DNA from: Aphrophora alni
Taxonomy: Eukaryota > Arthropoda > Insecta > Hemiptera > Aphrophoridae
DNA length: 64,000 nt
NCBI GenBank assembly: GCA_963513935.1
Contig: OY740770.1
Coordinates: 85,905,267-85,969,266, forward strand
Direction of reading: 5' to 3'
Shown here: piece by piece, positions 1 to 12,706 of the stretch
Layout of the letters: each line of letters starts with the position of its first letter
Position numbering within the stretch: position 1 is the stretch's first letter
Made by a program: the position numbers and the translations under genes
Notes under the pieces: model-generated
The model's database searches: none
The model's input: the letters and a program-made list of their open reading frames with translations, nothing else
Told to the model about the DNA's origin: nothing

Positions 1-149
1 GATAAATAAATGGTACAAAAATATTGTACAACCTTTCTCAATTAGCAATCGCCAAAACCATATAAAAAAAAAACTTAAAACTATTCTTTACCAAAATGTT
101 AGTACAGTAGTTGTTTATTAAAATTAGAAAATGAACCTTGACACCGTCG

Positions 150-151
<2 letters not shown>

Positions 152-204
<53 letters not shown>
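152..204. repeat. (AT)n microsatellite
   Basis: An uninterrupted AT dinucleotide run of about 53 bp is directly visible. Reading frames across it give only alternating Ile/Tyr and are not coding. The flanking 1-151 and 205-328 are ordinary AT-rich sequence with nothing recognisable. Confidence 0.98.
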
Positions 205-208
<4 letters not shown>

Positions 209-328
209 GTTATCATACAAGAATAGCGGGGTTTTGATCATGATTTAAATGAAAATAGAATTGCTTACAGCTGATGTTGTTTATTTATCTTAATCGTTGT
301 CTGAAACAGTTATTTTACATAAATAATA

Positions 329-665
329 AATTTCGATATGTGCGCCATTAGTCGCTCGGCAAATGTTCAATCGATAATCAAGTTCTGCCAAACGTTAGTT
401 AACATGTCTCTGTTACCGATTGTCATTCCTGCATTATTCATGTTCCTTAAGTGATTTAGGTCATGAATTTTGTTCTCGATAAAGAGATGTTTTTGATGTA
501 CCACCTCAAGAAGAAATCGCAAGGTGGTGGTCTGGACTCCTTGGAGGTCACCGTATATGTCCTTGCCAGCGAATTAATTGATATCCAAACTTTTCATTCA
601 AAGTGTCTGTGACAAATTCATTAAAGTGCGGGGTGCGACATCGAAACAAGTTGTTGAATGTTTTC
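329..665 (-). pseudogene. mariner-like transposase relic (catalytic core and C-terminus)
   Basis: On the minus strand, in three short overlapping frames, this encodes the C-terminal half of a mariner-family DDE/D transposase. That enzyme cuts and rejoins DNA at terminal inverted repeats during cut-and-paste transposition. Visible in order are HFNEFVTDTLNEKF, a PPRSPD block (plus-strand 530-545) that carries the last catalytic Asp, DFFLRWYIKN, then MLTNVWQNL, and finally YRLNICRATNGAHIE. The last is very close to the usual mariner C-terminal end. A stop sits where the Trp of WPPRSPD belongs, and at least two frameshifts separate the blocks, so it cannot encode an active enzyme. The N-terminal helix-turn-helix half was not found upstream. 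Family assignment rests on recognised mariner motifs; the subfamily is not determined. Confidence 0.88.
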
Positions 666-3600
666 GATTTCATCCAGCTGAGGAAAACAATAATTGATTA
701 ATATATCGAGATACACAATTCTATTAATTGTCTTTTCAGCAAAGAATAACACACTCTTTACATAACTCTCCAGAAAACACAAATCAAGCTACCACAACAA
801 TGCAAGATCTAATATTGAGGTTACAACAGCTGTTAAACAAACTTTTGGGTTATAGGCTATCAGCATTACCAATACAACACCACACAATTTCTCTACTGTC
901 TTTGTATGCATTAATAAAACCCCACCATTCTTTTATGATTACCCTGTATTTAAATAGGGACAACATTTGTATCATTTTCCCCCGAAAAGCGTCCTCATCG
1001 TAAATCATATTTTATTAAAATATTGCTTTTAATTATGGCAATCATGTGTTTTTGTTTTTGTCAATTGTTTCTTTACTTTAATGAATTTTAATCATCTTAT
1101 TTGAGTGAAATCTGTAGACTGCTAGATAAATAAAAAAGTTCCTAGATATTACGAAATTAATCGTCACCATCGTTTTAATTGTAGAATACTGCATACAGTA
1201 TAGACACCAGGCAGTAGTTTCAAAAACTAGTTGAGATAAAACTCAAGATTCATTTTTCGACCCATCACATAATTGTCTCTTAGCTACTTGCATTCGATAA
1301 AGTAAAAGACGAAAGTACACATTTGAAATGTGAAAAAAAAGAAAAAAAAAGAAAAAAAAATTTGAAACTTAATACATTATATTTTCATTTAAAAACAATA
1401 TATTGAACTTATTATCACAATTTAAACCATAAAAACAATGTGTTGCTGAACATCTTTTATCTACATTTATGGTTATTTTGTGAATGGGGTATAACTATAT
1501 GTTTTTACGCGACCAAACAAATATTAAAACAAAATTATAGTGCGTTAACTTCACCCAACAAGGAGTGTAAACTACCTTCTGCTAGGGAGTCTAGTTTTAT
1601 GGGCGTAAACAAATGTTTAAAAGGGATACCCTAGTTTAATGGGTCGGTTTGTTTGTGGTTTAACTCTTTGCAGCAGACTCTTACATTTGTCGATGAATTG
1701 CATGCTCTGGTTCTGTCAGAGCTTTTAATCTACTTCATTCAAATGCAGTATTTCTCCACATTAAACCATTATAAAGAATTATATTTAGTTAAAATGCAGG
1801 AGTTAATACAAATGAAAGGTAAGTGTGATACACCACACTGGACTAGGTTTAGTAGGTAATGGCTTAGATTAGGTCAAGTTGTTTTTGTGTATGTCATTTT
1901 GTAGGATATCCTTCCCCAACATATGTATAGTGTTCACGAAATGACTCTCCTCAAACGATATTGGTTTGAATGACCTCCACCAATACATCTTACTCTGCAT
2001 TCTCCTATCAGAACTTGATTTAATTCATACCAAACTTTATTGTTAATATCTTACTTTTGATCTTTATGCGATTGCTAAACAGAATGTTGTTATTAATAAT
2101 CTTAATATCGGTTACGCCTTCTAATCATGGTATACCATTAGGTATTTCTAACTCAATAAAAATTATCTAAATATAGTAATATGCAGATTCGGTCATTGCC
2201 GATGAGCCTAAATCTAAAATAAAGTGAAAAAGGTTTGGGTTTTACATTAAAAAAAAATTGAATTTGTTTTTCAGGTTTAAATTTTGATAATATTTATCCT
2301 CCTCAACACTATATCCCATACCGGACAATATTTTCAGTACGAGCCTAGCTTGTTATTATCAATTTCCCTAAATGACATACAGTTTGTTAAAATTGACATT
2401 TTCATAAACAGATTTTGAATTCATTTTAAATTTTATAATGAGCGATTTCTAATTTAATTTTTTGTCAAGTATTATAACACCAAGATATTTTAAGACCTAG
2501 ATTTATTAACTACATCACAGACCACAGTTACAATTTAAAATGTGAATAAAATCGTTTAAATATAAATTGTAAATAATAATCTTTTTTCGGTTACATTTAA
2601 AACAATATGTGCCTTGTTCCACAGAAGAAAACCGACTGATAAATAGACCGTCGGACTAAAGACGATTTTTTTTTAAACTAGGACATCTGATTTCCTGAAA
2701 CACAATATATTTTTAAACAATCAAAATCCTCAATTTTGTTTGTGTTTTTGTTATTCATGAACGTTCCTCTAGCACTAAGAACTAGAATTCAATAAAAATA
2801 ATCAAAACATAAATGTAAATGTAAGTTTTGCTTTTTATAACTGAGAGTAAGCCTGGAAGATATATTTATAAGTTAAATAAAGGAATTACATAGTAATGTG
2901 ACATCCATTCACTCCCACTTCGTTAAACATAAAACAAAGCTTTTCAGTGGCTATGTAAAAACAAATTTTACTGTTATGTATGAAGTTAAATTGAACAGTC
3001 CCTAGAGCACTCATTTCCGATTTAATTTTCTTTTTTATCCAACAGCTCCATTTGGTTGCTTATCCACTCACATTAGTAGTATTGTATTTTATCGATTGTT
3101 TTTTTCACATGTTGTTTGAAGCGAAATGATATAAAATTAAATATAATTTATTTTGTTGCCATATGATATACCTACATGATTTTGTTGTCATAATTTGTTG
3201 TAACTCATTTTAAACGAATATTTTGAAATCCTTTCATATCATAAAGTAAATAAAATATTCTGATTGTTTCTGAAAAGAAAATCTTGTCATGAATCTATCT
3301 GAATATTTGTATGTGTTTAAACGCTATTTTAATTTACTTAACCGACCGTTGGAAGTCCCAACATAAAATAAATATACTAAATCTGTAACATATTAGAATG
3401 AATATTTAATGTTGCTTTTATTTGAAATGTATTTTAATGTGTTGGAAATTTTCTTTCGGAATTAAATATAACAATTACTAAATGTTTATAACTTAGGTAG
3501 GTATTAAAAAAATATTTCGAGCACTTTCGTTATACTTAACCATTAGGCTATATGTAGTGTACAGTAAGTACCTATATAGTAATCAAAAACAAATTAGTTA

Positions 3601-4824
3601 TATGTTTTTTAACTGAGTTATATGTTTAATGTTTTCCGTAATTCGAAAAAGAGATTTCCAACATAACAACTACTTGTTTCGTTATTTTCTGTAAACAATA
3701 GAGGCCACAAAAAATGAAGGAAGATAGCGACCATTGGTATGCGAGACTCTTGTTTCTGTATTGAATCATTTAAATTCAGAAAAGTACAATTCATATAAAA
3801 TATCTATAGGCCTAGTTTTTCTCTATACCTTTTAGAGTAATCTACAGAATAAAACGAAAATGTTCACATTTTAATTCTGTGAATAATTGTATTAATTACA
3901 CCTCCCTACTATGAAAAATAAAGTTCTAACCAATATTATAATTTTTAAAGCTGAATTTCAAATTAAATTTTATATTGAATATAGTTGCAAGGCCTATAAC
4001 AAAGAGTTTGTAGCCAAGTCGTTTTATCTTGTTTAAATGCATAAAACCTTTCAGTCCACACCACTTTATAGAAAATTCAAAACAAGAACGTAAAATGAAG
4101 ACCCCCTAGCACTTGAATAAAAATGGGTTCACCTAATAGAAAAGATGAACGAGAGTTACCTAATCCATGACTATATGAAAGAGTGTAGTTCCAGCTAAGA
4201 GACCTATGGATTGCTCCTACCGTACTCTCTATAGGTGATCAAGGTACAAGGCGCATAGGTGCGTGGAGACACTAACAAGAGCGAAATAAGTTGGAACTGT
4301 GCAACTATCATCAATCTGGTGAAACTTGTCAACGGAAAGTTCAAGTAAACGATTTTTATGAGATATATTTTCAAAATGACTTTTAAAAACTGTGAAAGCG
4401 TCAAAAATGGGCATACATTTAAAGGTACGATATTATTATTCGGTTCCAGTGAATTTTCTGGTTAACTGCATTTGTTTACCAAACCTTTTTGTTTGAAAAT
4501 CTCCAACCATCTATTATCAGTTATATAGACATTGTTATAAAACTGTTTAAATAGTTCCTGCTGAAAATATCACAATGATGATATGGGAATATGATATGCA
4601 TAGAAAACAAGATTTGCACAAAACTAACATTTCAAAGGTAAAATATCTAGGACGGTGTAATAATTCGAAAAATAATGTCTTTTATGTTAGTAGCACAAAG
4701 GAGTACGATGTTGTGAAAGTCTTTGATATATGAAGTTTTGCCCGACTTGTATCTCCTTGTTTTTCTTTGAGCCTCTTAAACTTACCCAGGTACTGTATTT
4801 CAGAATATAATATATATTGTCACA
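666..4824. other. AT-rich non-coding stretch
   Basis: I see no supportable gene here. Position 1332-1360 is a purine tract made of three A-runs each opened by one G at about 10-bp spacing. A good splice-acceptor-like pyrimidine tract with CAG at about 722-738 precedes a 91-codon open frame at 728-1003, but composition and the absence of any recognised domain argue against a real exon. TAGGCCTA occurs at 3807-3814. Confidence 0.6.
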
Positions 4825-4901
4825 CGAAGGTATTTACATTTTTAAACAACCACCAAGTACATATGCATCAAGGAAATTGTAAGATTTTTTCATACATATT
4901 G
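4825..4901 (+). repeat. left arm of a 77-bp imperfect inverted repeat
   Basis: This arm matches the reverse complement of 5237-5307 nearly base for base. Both contain AAACAACCACCAAGTACAT, then AAATTGTAAGATTT and CATACATATT, and differ by short indels and a few substitutions. The 335 bp between the arms include a transposase relic on the minus strand. The arrangement resembles a foldback or MITE-like unit of about 480 bp. It could equally be a local inverted duplication. Confidence 0.85.
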
Positions 4902-5065
4902 AAATATATCCAACGTGTTCTAACAAATTTTCACGCTGATATCTGCAATAGAAATAAAATAGTGTCTGTTGACAAAGAATTATGGTTTAAACGATAGCAA
5001 GCAATATAATAACTTTTTATTCTTTTATACATACGTTAATTTAATTACCAAAATATAACAAATAC

Positions 5066-5209
5066 TCAAATTTCTTTTTGTGGAAAACAGGTTTCTTCAA
5101 ATTCAAATTGAAACCGGTCTACTGCTACGCACTGGTAGCATCGATGAACAAAAACCTCAACGGCATTCCTGGTGAATTCTCTAATGATGTTAAGCACTTC
5201 TTCTTCGAT
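5066..5209 (-). pseudogene. mariner-type transposase C-terminal fragment
   Basis: A 47-codon open frame on the minus strand begins after an in-frame stop and reads IEEEVLNIIREF, then FVHRCYQCVAVDRFQFEFEE. This resembles the C-terminal tail of insect mariner/Tc transposases, where a helix of the form EEVLxxVRxxFxxR is followed by a Cys and then a Gly/Asp-x-FE ending. The rest of the transposase is missing from this frame. It lies inside the 4825-5307 inverted-repeat unit. The match is by motif pattern only, so the exact family is uncertain. Confidence 0.5.
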
Positions 5210-5236
5210 TTACCTTTTTAAATCCTCATCTGTTCC

Positions 5237-5307
5237 CAATATGTATGAAAGAAATCTTACAATTTGGTAGACGCATGTACTTGGTGGTTGTTTAAAATGT
5301 AAATTCG
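5237..5307 (-). repeat. right arm of a 77-bp imperfect inverted repeat
   Basis: This is the reverse-complement partner of 4825-4901. Its outer end overlaps the last few codons of the Tc1-type relic at 5292-5498, so the arm may derive from the 3' end of that transposon. Confidence 0.85.
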
Positions 5308-5498
5308 TTTCGGCATCGAGTCGATAAGCTACATTCGTCTACGGTGATGATTTCCCAAATGCGCGCCAACATCAATCTGAGTTCGGTTTTATTCTTAAGA
5401 ATATGTTTGGCTAGACTACTGGCCAACGCGTTCCTTAATTTTTCAATAGGGATCATGTCTGGGCTTCTAGCAGGCCATTCAATAACCTCAATGTCATG
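5292..5498 (-). pseudogene. Tc1-like transposase C-terminal relic
   Basis: A 68-codon open frame on the minus strand contains DIEVIEWPARSPDMIPIEK near its start. This is the Tc1/mariner signature WPxxSPDLNPIE, whose Asp belongs to the catalytic triad and which in intact Tc1 enzymes is followed by ENLW. Further on are TELRLMLARIWEII and a final CRNEF near where Tc1 proteins carry their SMPRR..vI tail. The second half of the DDE core and the tail are present but altered (IEKLRN instead of IENLW, STRC instead of SMPRR). No upstream DNA-binding region is visible, and stops close the frame on both sides. It is a dead fragment adjoining a differently framed transposase tail at 5066-5209. Confidence 0.85.
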
Positions 5499-8400
5499 TT
5501 AATCAGAGCAGTTCTTTGTGTGATGAGTAGGAGATTAGTAAAACATTCAATTGAAAATTTATAACGTCCGCTATTTTAATAATTTTTCTCTTAATGTTTT
5601 GTTACTTTTACATAAAATATATGTTTCTAAATATTATAATAACTTAAATTATATCTACTAAATGTATATACAAGAAATATTTAAATAAACCATAATTTTA
5701 ATTTTCCGGCTTTTCATCGTACACAGAATAAAAGGAGGTTCTAATGATATATTTACGATAAATTATTGAATTTAGAAAAATGGTCATCCTGGGTGATTCT
5801 CTTTAATATTGTATCATTCGACACTTCATATATTGATATCTTCTTTACAACTGGAAACTGTTTGTTTTCATCATAATTACAGAATCTCAAAGTTGACATT
5901 AACAATTTATGTTTTATTTATATCAGTCAGTAAAAAATATTATTCACGTCTCCACAAATATTCCAAATGGTTTGCTATTGGTTAAATACTGAATGTGATG
6001 AATTGAATTAGCCTATTGAATCCGGCAAGGATATTCGTTTTTAATAAAAAATGGGTAAAAAATTTGAACCAACTATCGGTTAAATAGGATAATTGAAATC
6101 AGAACTTTATGACACAATTCCTTGCTCTTCAGATTTACAAATTACCATTTGTATTGGTTTTGTTTTAGTAAAAATGGTTTCGTATCATTTCTAACAATAC
6201 TATTCCTATTAGCCCTGAGAGTTTAGATTGGCTCACTAAGTTCAAAAACTTGATTAACCACTACGAATCCGTCTTCTGGAAGCCTTAATGCGATTTAGTT
6301 GTATTCATTTAGACCAAAGTGGGGTTATATTAGTTTCCTCAAACTAAAATCGAATGTCCAACAAATCATCGAAATCTATTTTATTTAACTGCTTTTAAAT
6401 TTAATTCCATATCAGTTTATATTATTATATTTATTAAAGCTCTTATCTTTTCACTTCATTACGAATTTTTCATTTTTTAGTACAATCACATCAATTGTAT
6501 TTCATCGTAATTAATGAAAATAACAACCACCATTATTGGTATTCCAATTAATATCATAAATATTTATAAATGTATATTTGACGATTACGTATTACAATTC
6601 TGCAATGTTTAGAGCAGATTGATTCCGCATAGATAATTTTCCTTTATTAAATACATTTCATTTCAAACCTGAAAAAGAAAGGAAAAACCTAAGGGTGTAG
6701 GGGAAATATTTAATTTAAAAGGGAAAATATATGCATTTATCGATCAGTTAAACAATAATAACTACGCGTAAAATAAACATTTTTTTTGGAATATAGCATG
6801 TTCAATGATTTTAAAATGCCGCCATCTTTAAACATTTGAATGAAAGGCGTAATAGAGTTTTATATTTAGTAAAAAAGATTCGACAGTGACAAAAATAACT
6901 AAGTTACCAAATTGTAATCGTTATATATGGACTACAGGGTAAGGATTTTCTATAAATTACCAAACTTTAGAGTAGGCTACGTTAGTTTGAAATACAGAAT
7001 TATTTATTCTCCCCCCCTCTGTCTATTTTATCATGTCTCCCCATTAGATGAACGGATATTTTTTTTCATATTTAAGTTGAAATATTACATTGTTATTATA
7101 TTTAAAAAATATATATTAAAAAAAATAAAAAATCAGTAACAATTTGAAACAGTGAATTAATTTGATAGAAACAGTTCATAATTTCTCAAAATACTTTGTG
7201 TTGTACCAATGTTATGGAGGGCGAGTTAACATTATTGGGAACCACTAATCCTTGTGTTAATGTTAATCAGCGACCCAGTCGCTTTACTCAAAATATTTTA
7301 TGTCTACTTAATTTATCAGTCATAAGTGTAATTTTAGATTGTTTGTAGATGCTGCAGTTTCCAGTGGAATGAGCCCTTTGTTGATGAAGCAAAATGAAAA
7401 AGTATAAAGTTTTATTTCCATTTAACTTGTTCGTAGGTTTCGAAAAATAATATATTTTGTTATTCGAAATTATGCATATCACCGAGTGGATAATTGTGTA
7501 ACAGTTGTATGAAAACCAATTTAATTTTCTATGTAGCAACGAAGCAATCAGATACAGATAAACTACCTCAGTTGTTATAATGAAGAGTGGAGTTATAAGA
7601 GGAAATATTGTAAAACTTGAGAAGAGAAAAATCAAATATTTTATTCCAGCGTATAATGAACGAAGTCTTTCTTAAAATAATAATAATAAATTAATGATCA
7701 AGCTTTAATGATTACTATACAATCACTGTACTTATGTAATAATATCCAGCTTCATTGAAAACATTAAGATATTAACCATGAAATATTAAGAAATAATATT
7801 TCTACATCTGGGTTTACAAGAAAAGTCTAATGAGTTAATTAAATTAAAAGAAAATTATCTAATTTAAATATAAAGCAGTGAGCCTAATACATTTTCCATT
7901 GTGGATTGACTCAATTATTAAAACAGAATTTGTTTCAACAATAATTGTATTCAATAACGTAAATATTCGGCAGATAAAAACATATTCAGCACACAATCTC
8001 CCTAAATAGTTATGTTTAAACTACTTAATACTTAGCGATTGTAATAACAAATTTAACAAATCTGTGCTATGATATAATAAATTATATTATATATAAAAAA
8101 AACTCTTGAACTATTTACACTTAAGAATTAATTGAGATAGAAAGGAGTATGCCAAGGTTCTTCCTTAGCACTGTTGTTATTCATAATTACAGTACAATTA
8201 CTGCACATTGATTTATTATTAGCTAAGAAGGCGCCGCAACAGTCAAGTGGTCTACAATGTGTGTTTAGTCACTCTGATTGGTTATTCAAATATCTATGTC
8301 TCATAGTTAAGGCGGTCTCCAGTTCTCTTTAGTATTATGGGTAATGTGCGGAAATTAAAAACTAAGCAAAAAGAAGAAGATTTACCATTATGTGTTTGAA

Positions 8401-8990
8401 AGGAAAGGCTACAATTATCTTGTTCACTGATAACACCATTTATTTTGTTTTTATCCCTCATTATTTTGTAGGTTAATAGAAGTTTCTGGTAGTATGTTAT
8501 TTTTTCTTGAAAATGAGTCATTATCATCGAACACTTTACAACTAAAATTAGTAATAAAATCTTCAAATATGTTTAACAATAACGTAGTTTTTACATTTTA
8601 AGGCTATTACTTCCTTTTAAAAACTCTAGCTTTGCTTTAGTACGTTTCATAGAGATGAGATGAGACTTGCCATTCCTTACTTGACTGGTTGTGATAATAT
8701 GAGCCCCTTTCTGCTTGAACACACGTTTACCTCTCGTCTCCCTTTTGTCTCCAATATAGACGTCATCTAATCAGCCAGCTCTTAAACCTCACATCATATC
8801 CTTAATGCAGTTCAGAACTCTCCAACTTGGTAAGGTTTTTTATTTATGACCTGCCTTATTACTTGTACTTACATAACTTAAATCTATGTCATGCTTATTC
8901 TCCTTTTTTTCCTTTCTAATTCCGTCCCTTAAGCACAAAGAATTATTAGGAGTATTACTCGGAAAACTGAAATATATATATATAACTGAC
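5499..8990. other. AT-rich non-coding stretch
   Basis: No gene or transposon motif was recognised. Position 6811-6832 carries one copy of the degenerate ATGCCGCCAT motif that recurs through the window. The 115-codon minus frame at 7288-7635 is rich in Ile, Phe, Leu and Tyr, as expected by chance in AT-rich DNA. Confidence 0.6.
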
Positions 8991-9140
8991 AATTGGTTTT
9001 CTATCTTTTTTATTTGATTTTGGGGATGAGTGTTTCGAGAATCTTTCTGCAATGTTTTTTCACGATTTGTAATTTAGAGTAAGAATAAAGATACTATTAG
9101 AGGTCTTGGCTTTAATAAATTCATATAACGTATATTTATA
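8991..9140 (+). repeat. local direct repeat, copy 1
   Basis: This is about 140 bp closely similar to 9784-9927. Shared blocks include TTTTTTATTTGATTTTGG, GCAATGTTTTTTCACG and GTAAGAATAAAGATACTA. Similarity stops abruptly on both sides. No terminal inverted repeats or target-site duplication were recognised. Confidence 0.93.
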
Positions 9141-9783
9141 AATTCCTCCTGTATTATCAAACTATACAACTGTAATAAATTGTTGTTATCATAATCGCCA
9201 ATGCTTACATGAAATTACGTTTTAGAATATGAAAAATCTTTTTGAAATAAATTATAATTTTGTTTATCAACTTCGGGCATATTTAAAATTTATATTATCT
9301 GAACAATAAGTAATATCTCTTATTAGGTTATCTCTACTTAAATCATCAATTTGAGTTATAATTTGCTTATTGTCGGTTTAAATAGTACAATAATTTGATC
9401 AAGTGTACCCTCTATGAACCCAAATAAAAATTATTGGTCACCATTTCTCCAAAACACTGGAACATGAGTTATCGTTATAAAAACAAGATGAAAAACTGGT
9501 CATGGGGCCAGTAAAACACGTCAAATCTACGCTACCGAAATTCGAGTGAATGTGGAACTTAATGACCAAAACCTGTGTGCAAAATAACAAGTAAAAAATC
9601 GATTGATAAATAATTGGCAACAAACTCAAATGAACAGCCATCATTAAACACTACTTCTTAATCTATTACGCTGAGAACGTGTTTATTGCAAAAACGAAGA
9701 AAATTTAGACTCTTTTTTCTAAAGAAGTGCATTTTCACATTTTAATTAATAATTATTACTGAACTAAATTATTATTGGCGACT

Positions 9784-9927
9784 ATTGGTTTTGTATCTTT
9801 TTTATTTGATTTTGGGGATGAGTGTAGTGAGAAACACTCTGCAATGTTTTTTCACGATTTGTAATGTGGTGTAAGAATAAAGATACTACTATAGATCTTG
9901 GGTTTAATTAATTCATAAAATATATTG
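9784..9927 (+). repeat. local direct repeat, copy 2
   Basis: This is the partner of 8991-9140 in the same orientation, about 790 bp downstream. It differs at scattered substitutions; for example, its AGTGTAGTGAGAAACACT replaces a non-symmetrical stretch in copy 1 and forms a small hairpin. The 640 bp between the copies hold nothing recognisable. Confidence 0.93.
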
Positions 9928-10229
9928 ATGTTTGATATTGTACATATTTAGCCCATTTCTTAAAATAGATAATCAATTTATTAATTATTTTATTAAATTA
10001 GGAAAGGTCATCTTATAAACAAAGTAACTTTTAATTATACTCAGGAGTACGGTGTTAAACGATAACAGCTTATTCCCTGCAGATATTCCTTAGGTTCTAT
10101 GAATGCAATGCTATATGGCGGGATAGTTTAGTGTCAACATAATTTAATGTTGAGTTGTGGCTCTTCTGATATGTTATTTGAAACTGGTTTTCTTTATCTA
10201 AAACTGTTCAGAACTTTTTTATATATATT

Positions 10230-10261
10230 CACGACCTGAATGTGCATAAATTGAGGTCGTG
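10230..10261. repeat. short inverted repeat
   Basis: CACGACCT and AGGTCGTG pair perfectly across a 16-nt loop. The arms are GC-rich in AT-rich surroundings. No polymerase or protein-binding function can be assigned. Confidence 0.6.
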
Positions 10262-10473
10262 GTTGGATTAACAAAATCACCAATCAAACCTTCTCCTACA
10301 CTGATAAATCGATTTTTCTGACTGGCAAGAATATGGACATAAAAAGGTTTATACTTTTCTCTATGGTGGCCCTCTTCCCCATCTTTTTATCTATGTAAAC
10401 CTCAGGGCTGACTATAGTGACTACGAGATAACAATCCCTAACGACTCTCCATAACTAGATTTACGCCTTTTTT

Positions 10474-10640
10474 ATGTAGTCTTGTGTTAGATCCTATTAT
10501 TTAATTGTTCCTGTTAGGTATAGTTTTTTATCAACTTTTGTTTTCTTCCGTCTGTGACGTTAATCAACTCTTGTTCTCTTCCGTTCGTGACATTATTAGT
10601 GTATTCGAGAACTAGGAGTAATTTTTTTACCTTCTTCTTC
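10474..10640 (-). repeat. unclassified interspersed repeat R, copy 1
   Basis: Read on the minus strand, this matches 52903-53045 and 63904-64000. It shares a perfect 21-bp block (10474-10494) with 53020-53040, and ACTCCTAG..CTCGAATAC with both others. A frame through copy 1 reads LLLVLEYTNNV, and equivalent frames in the other copies read LLSLEYSYS and LLDLEYSNSV, so a short coding segment may be shared. Copy 1 also holds an internal 34-bp tandem duplication (about 10527-10595). No known transposon protein was recognised. Confidence 0.8.
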
Positions 10641-12706
10641 ATCTCTAAGGCCATGGTGGACGAGATTTTGTTCCTTATACACAACAAGAAATACAATTCG
10701 TCTATCTAAAACTGACTTAAATTGCGACTTTCACCAATATCTGATTTATATACTCCGATTAAATAGCTCTGACGTCACTTAAGAGATTTTAATTAACAGA
10801 GATAAAAAGATTGTGTAGTGTACCTAAACCGAATATCATTGTTTCATATATTATATCCTGTTTTTATTGTATGCCAAGATTAAAGTTATTTTTATTTTAC
10901 CTATGCAAAACTAACACAATGATTTTGTGGAAGTATTTAAACAACCTTTTTCATTGAGGAACTTGTGTCTAAAAATAAACTACAGTATGTAATAAAATAT
11001 AACAAAATCAAACACAATTTACAACCGCTAAAATAGCAATATTTTTGTGTAGATATATTTTTTCTTTGTAAGAAGAAAAAAAAAACTATGGGTTTTAAAT
11101 TGAGGGTTAAGAAAATAGACGATTCATTGAAAATTAGCTAATAAATAAATGACGAACAAATGGTGGACTGTGCTATTAAATTGTGACAAAAACTTAATAT
11201 AAATTTGCTTCCTTTGTGTAATATTTTTCCGGCCGGAGGTGTATATAGATATATAAATGGAGGTATTTATTAGTTTGACATTTTTTCTTTCTTTATATTT
11301 GTTCAATGGAGACTTAAATTAAGAACAATTTAAGTCCAATGGCTGATTTGAAAGTATAAGCCTAACTAAAGTTTTGAAACGTAGGACAATACACAATATT
11401 CGTTCAACTCCTGAAATTAAAACCGATAATTATTTTAGTTGTTGTGAATAATGTTATAAGTTTTCAATTACTGAACTAGTTTGTTTACCGTGTATTGAAT
11501 ATTGCTGTGATTTTCATTAATGCATTTAAAATATCTGAAATAATGGAATTTCTAGTTGCAACTGTACGTAACCTATATAATGTTTCTAAACAATAATATT
11601 TTGCAGTCTCTTTTAACTGAAACAAATTAAAGTTAATACTCAATAATGTGTTCGTTTAGTTCAAAGGTTACAAATATTTGCGTTTCTTTTCTTTCAACTT
11701 TCAACTTTTCTTTTCTTTCGCAAAAAGCTGACATTCAATTTTCCACGTGCAAATTATTTGTGACGGGTAACTTTTGTTACCAGGTTTCAAGTTTTTATTT
11801 CAAACGGTTAAACACATGTCGAATTGTTCTGAGACATTTTAGACACTCTAAATGATTATATAAAAGTTGCTTGTGTAAACTATTAGAAGTAGGTGACTAA
11901 TTTATACGATTTTGAGTTTAATTATGAATTGAAATATAAAACCTAGTTAATCAGAAATGTCTATTATTTCTTTTGCCAAATTAGAGTTATTATACTATAT
12001 ATTATATTAACTGGTGCTTTTTTCAAGTCTATTATATTGAAAAATGATAGAACAATAGTGTATTTAATATATTTGTTAAATAGCAAGACTAGTTTTTAAC
12101 CATAAGATAGTCAACTGAAAGATGAAGCAATAGTGTAAATATTATTTCCCGAATAACTTATTTCGGGATATAAATTTAAAGCAGAGCCTAAAATAGATTG
12201 GAAACATGTTGGCTTCTACGTGGGTTTGCATAAGCCTACGAATAAGACTATTACCATATCAACTGGTATTTACATTTAATTATAACAGCTGTCTTGGGAC
12301 AAGCTTAATTAATTTATAGGGAATTGAGGTTAGGTTAGCAATTTATTACCTTTATAGACAAAAATTTGGAGACTATCACCTTAAAATTAATTTCTGCTGT
12401 GTACATTATATTAAGAAAAATCTAAGTTTGGAAATATTACGTTTGAGATTTTAATGAGATTCCATTTTTAATTATTTTTATTATATCACTTAGAAGGGAC
12501 ATTAATCGTTAAACAGCATTCAGAATTGTAGAACGTTCCACCTCAAATTAAAATATGAAAGTATAAAGTGGCTGCACTCACACTGGGAAGAGATTGACTG
12601 TTTGTCACGACTTGCGGTTGGACGTCAAACTTGTATAACAGTTTAATTGAAACAAAGAGATGTAGCATGCTTAATTAGCATTGTTTAACTTGCTGTATAA
12701 ATAAAT
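10641..12706. other. AT-rich non-coding stretch
   Basis: No gene, tRNA or transposon motif was recognised. Short open frames at 11124-11306 and 11646-11855 have no domain features. Confidence 0.6.

Noticed and set aside
728..1003. Exon starting after a good splice acceptor
   Set aside because: Acceptor-like tract alone is common in T-rich DNA; the frame shows no domain and no donor was convincing.
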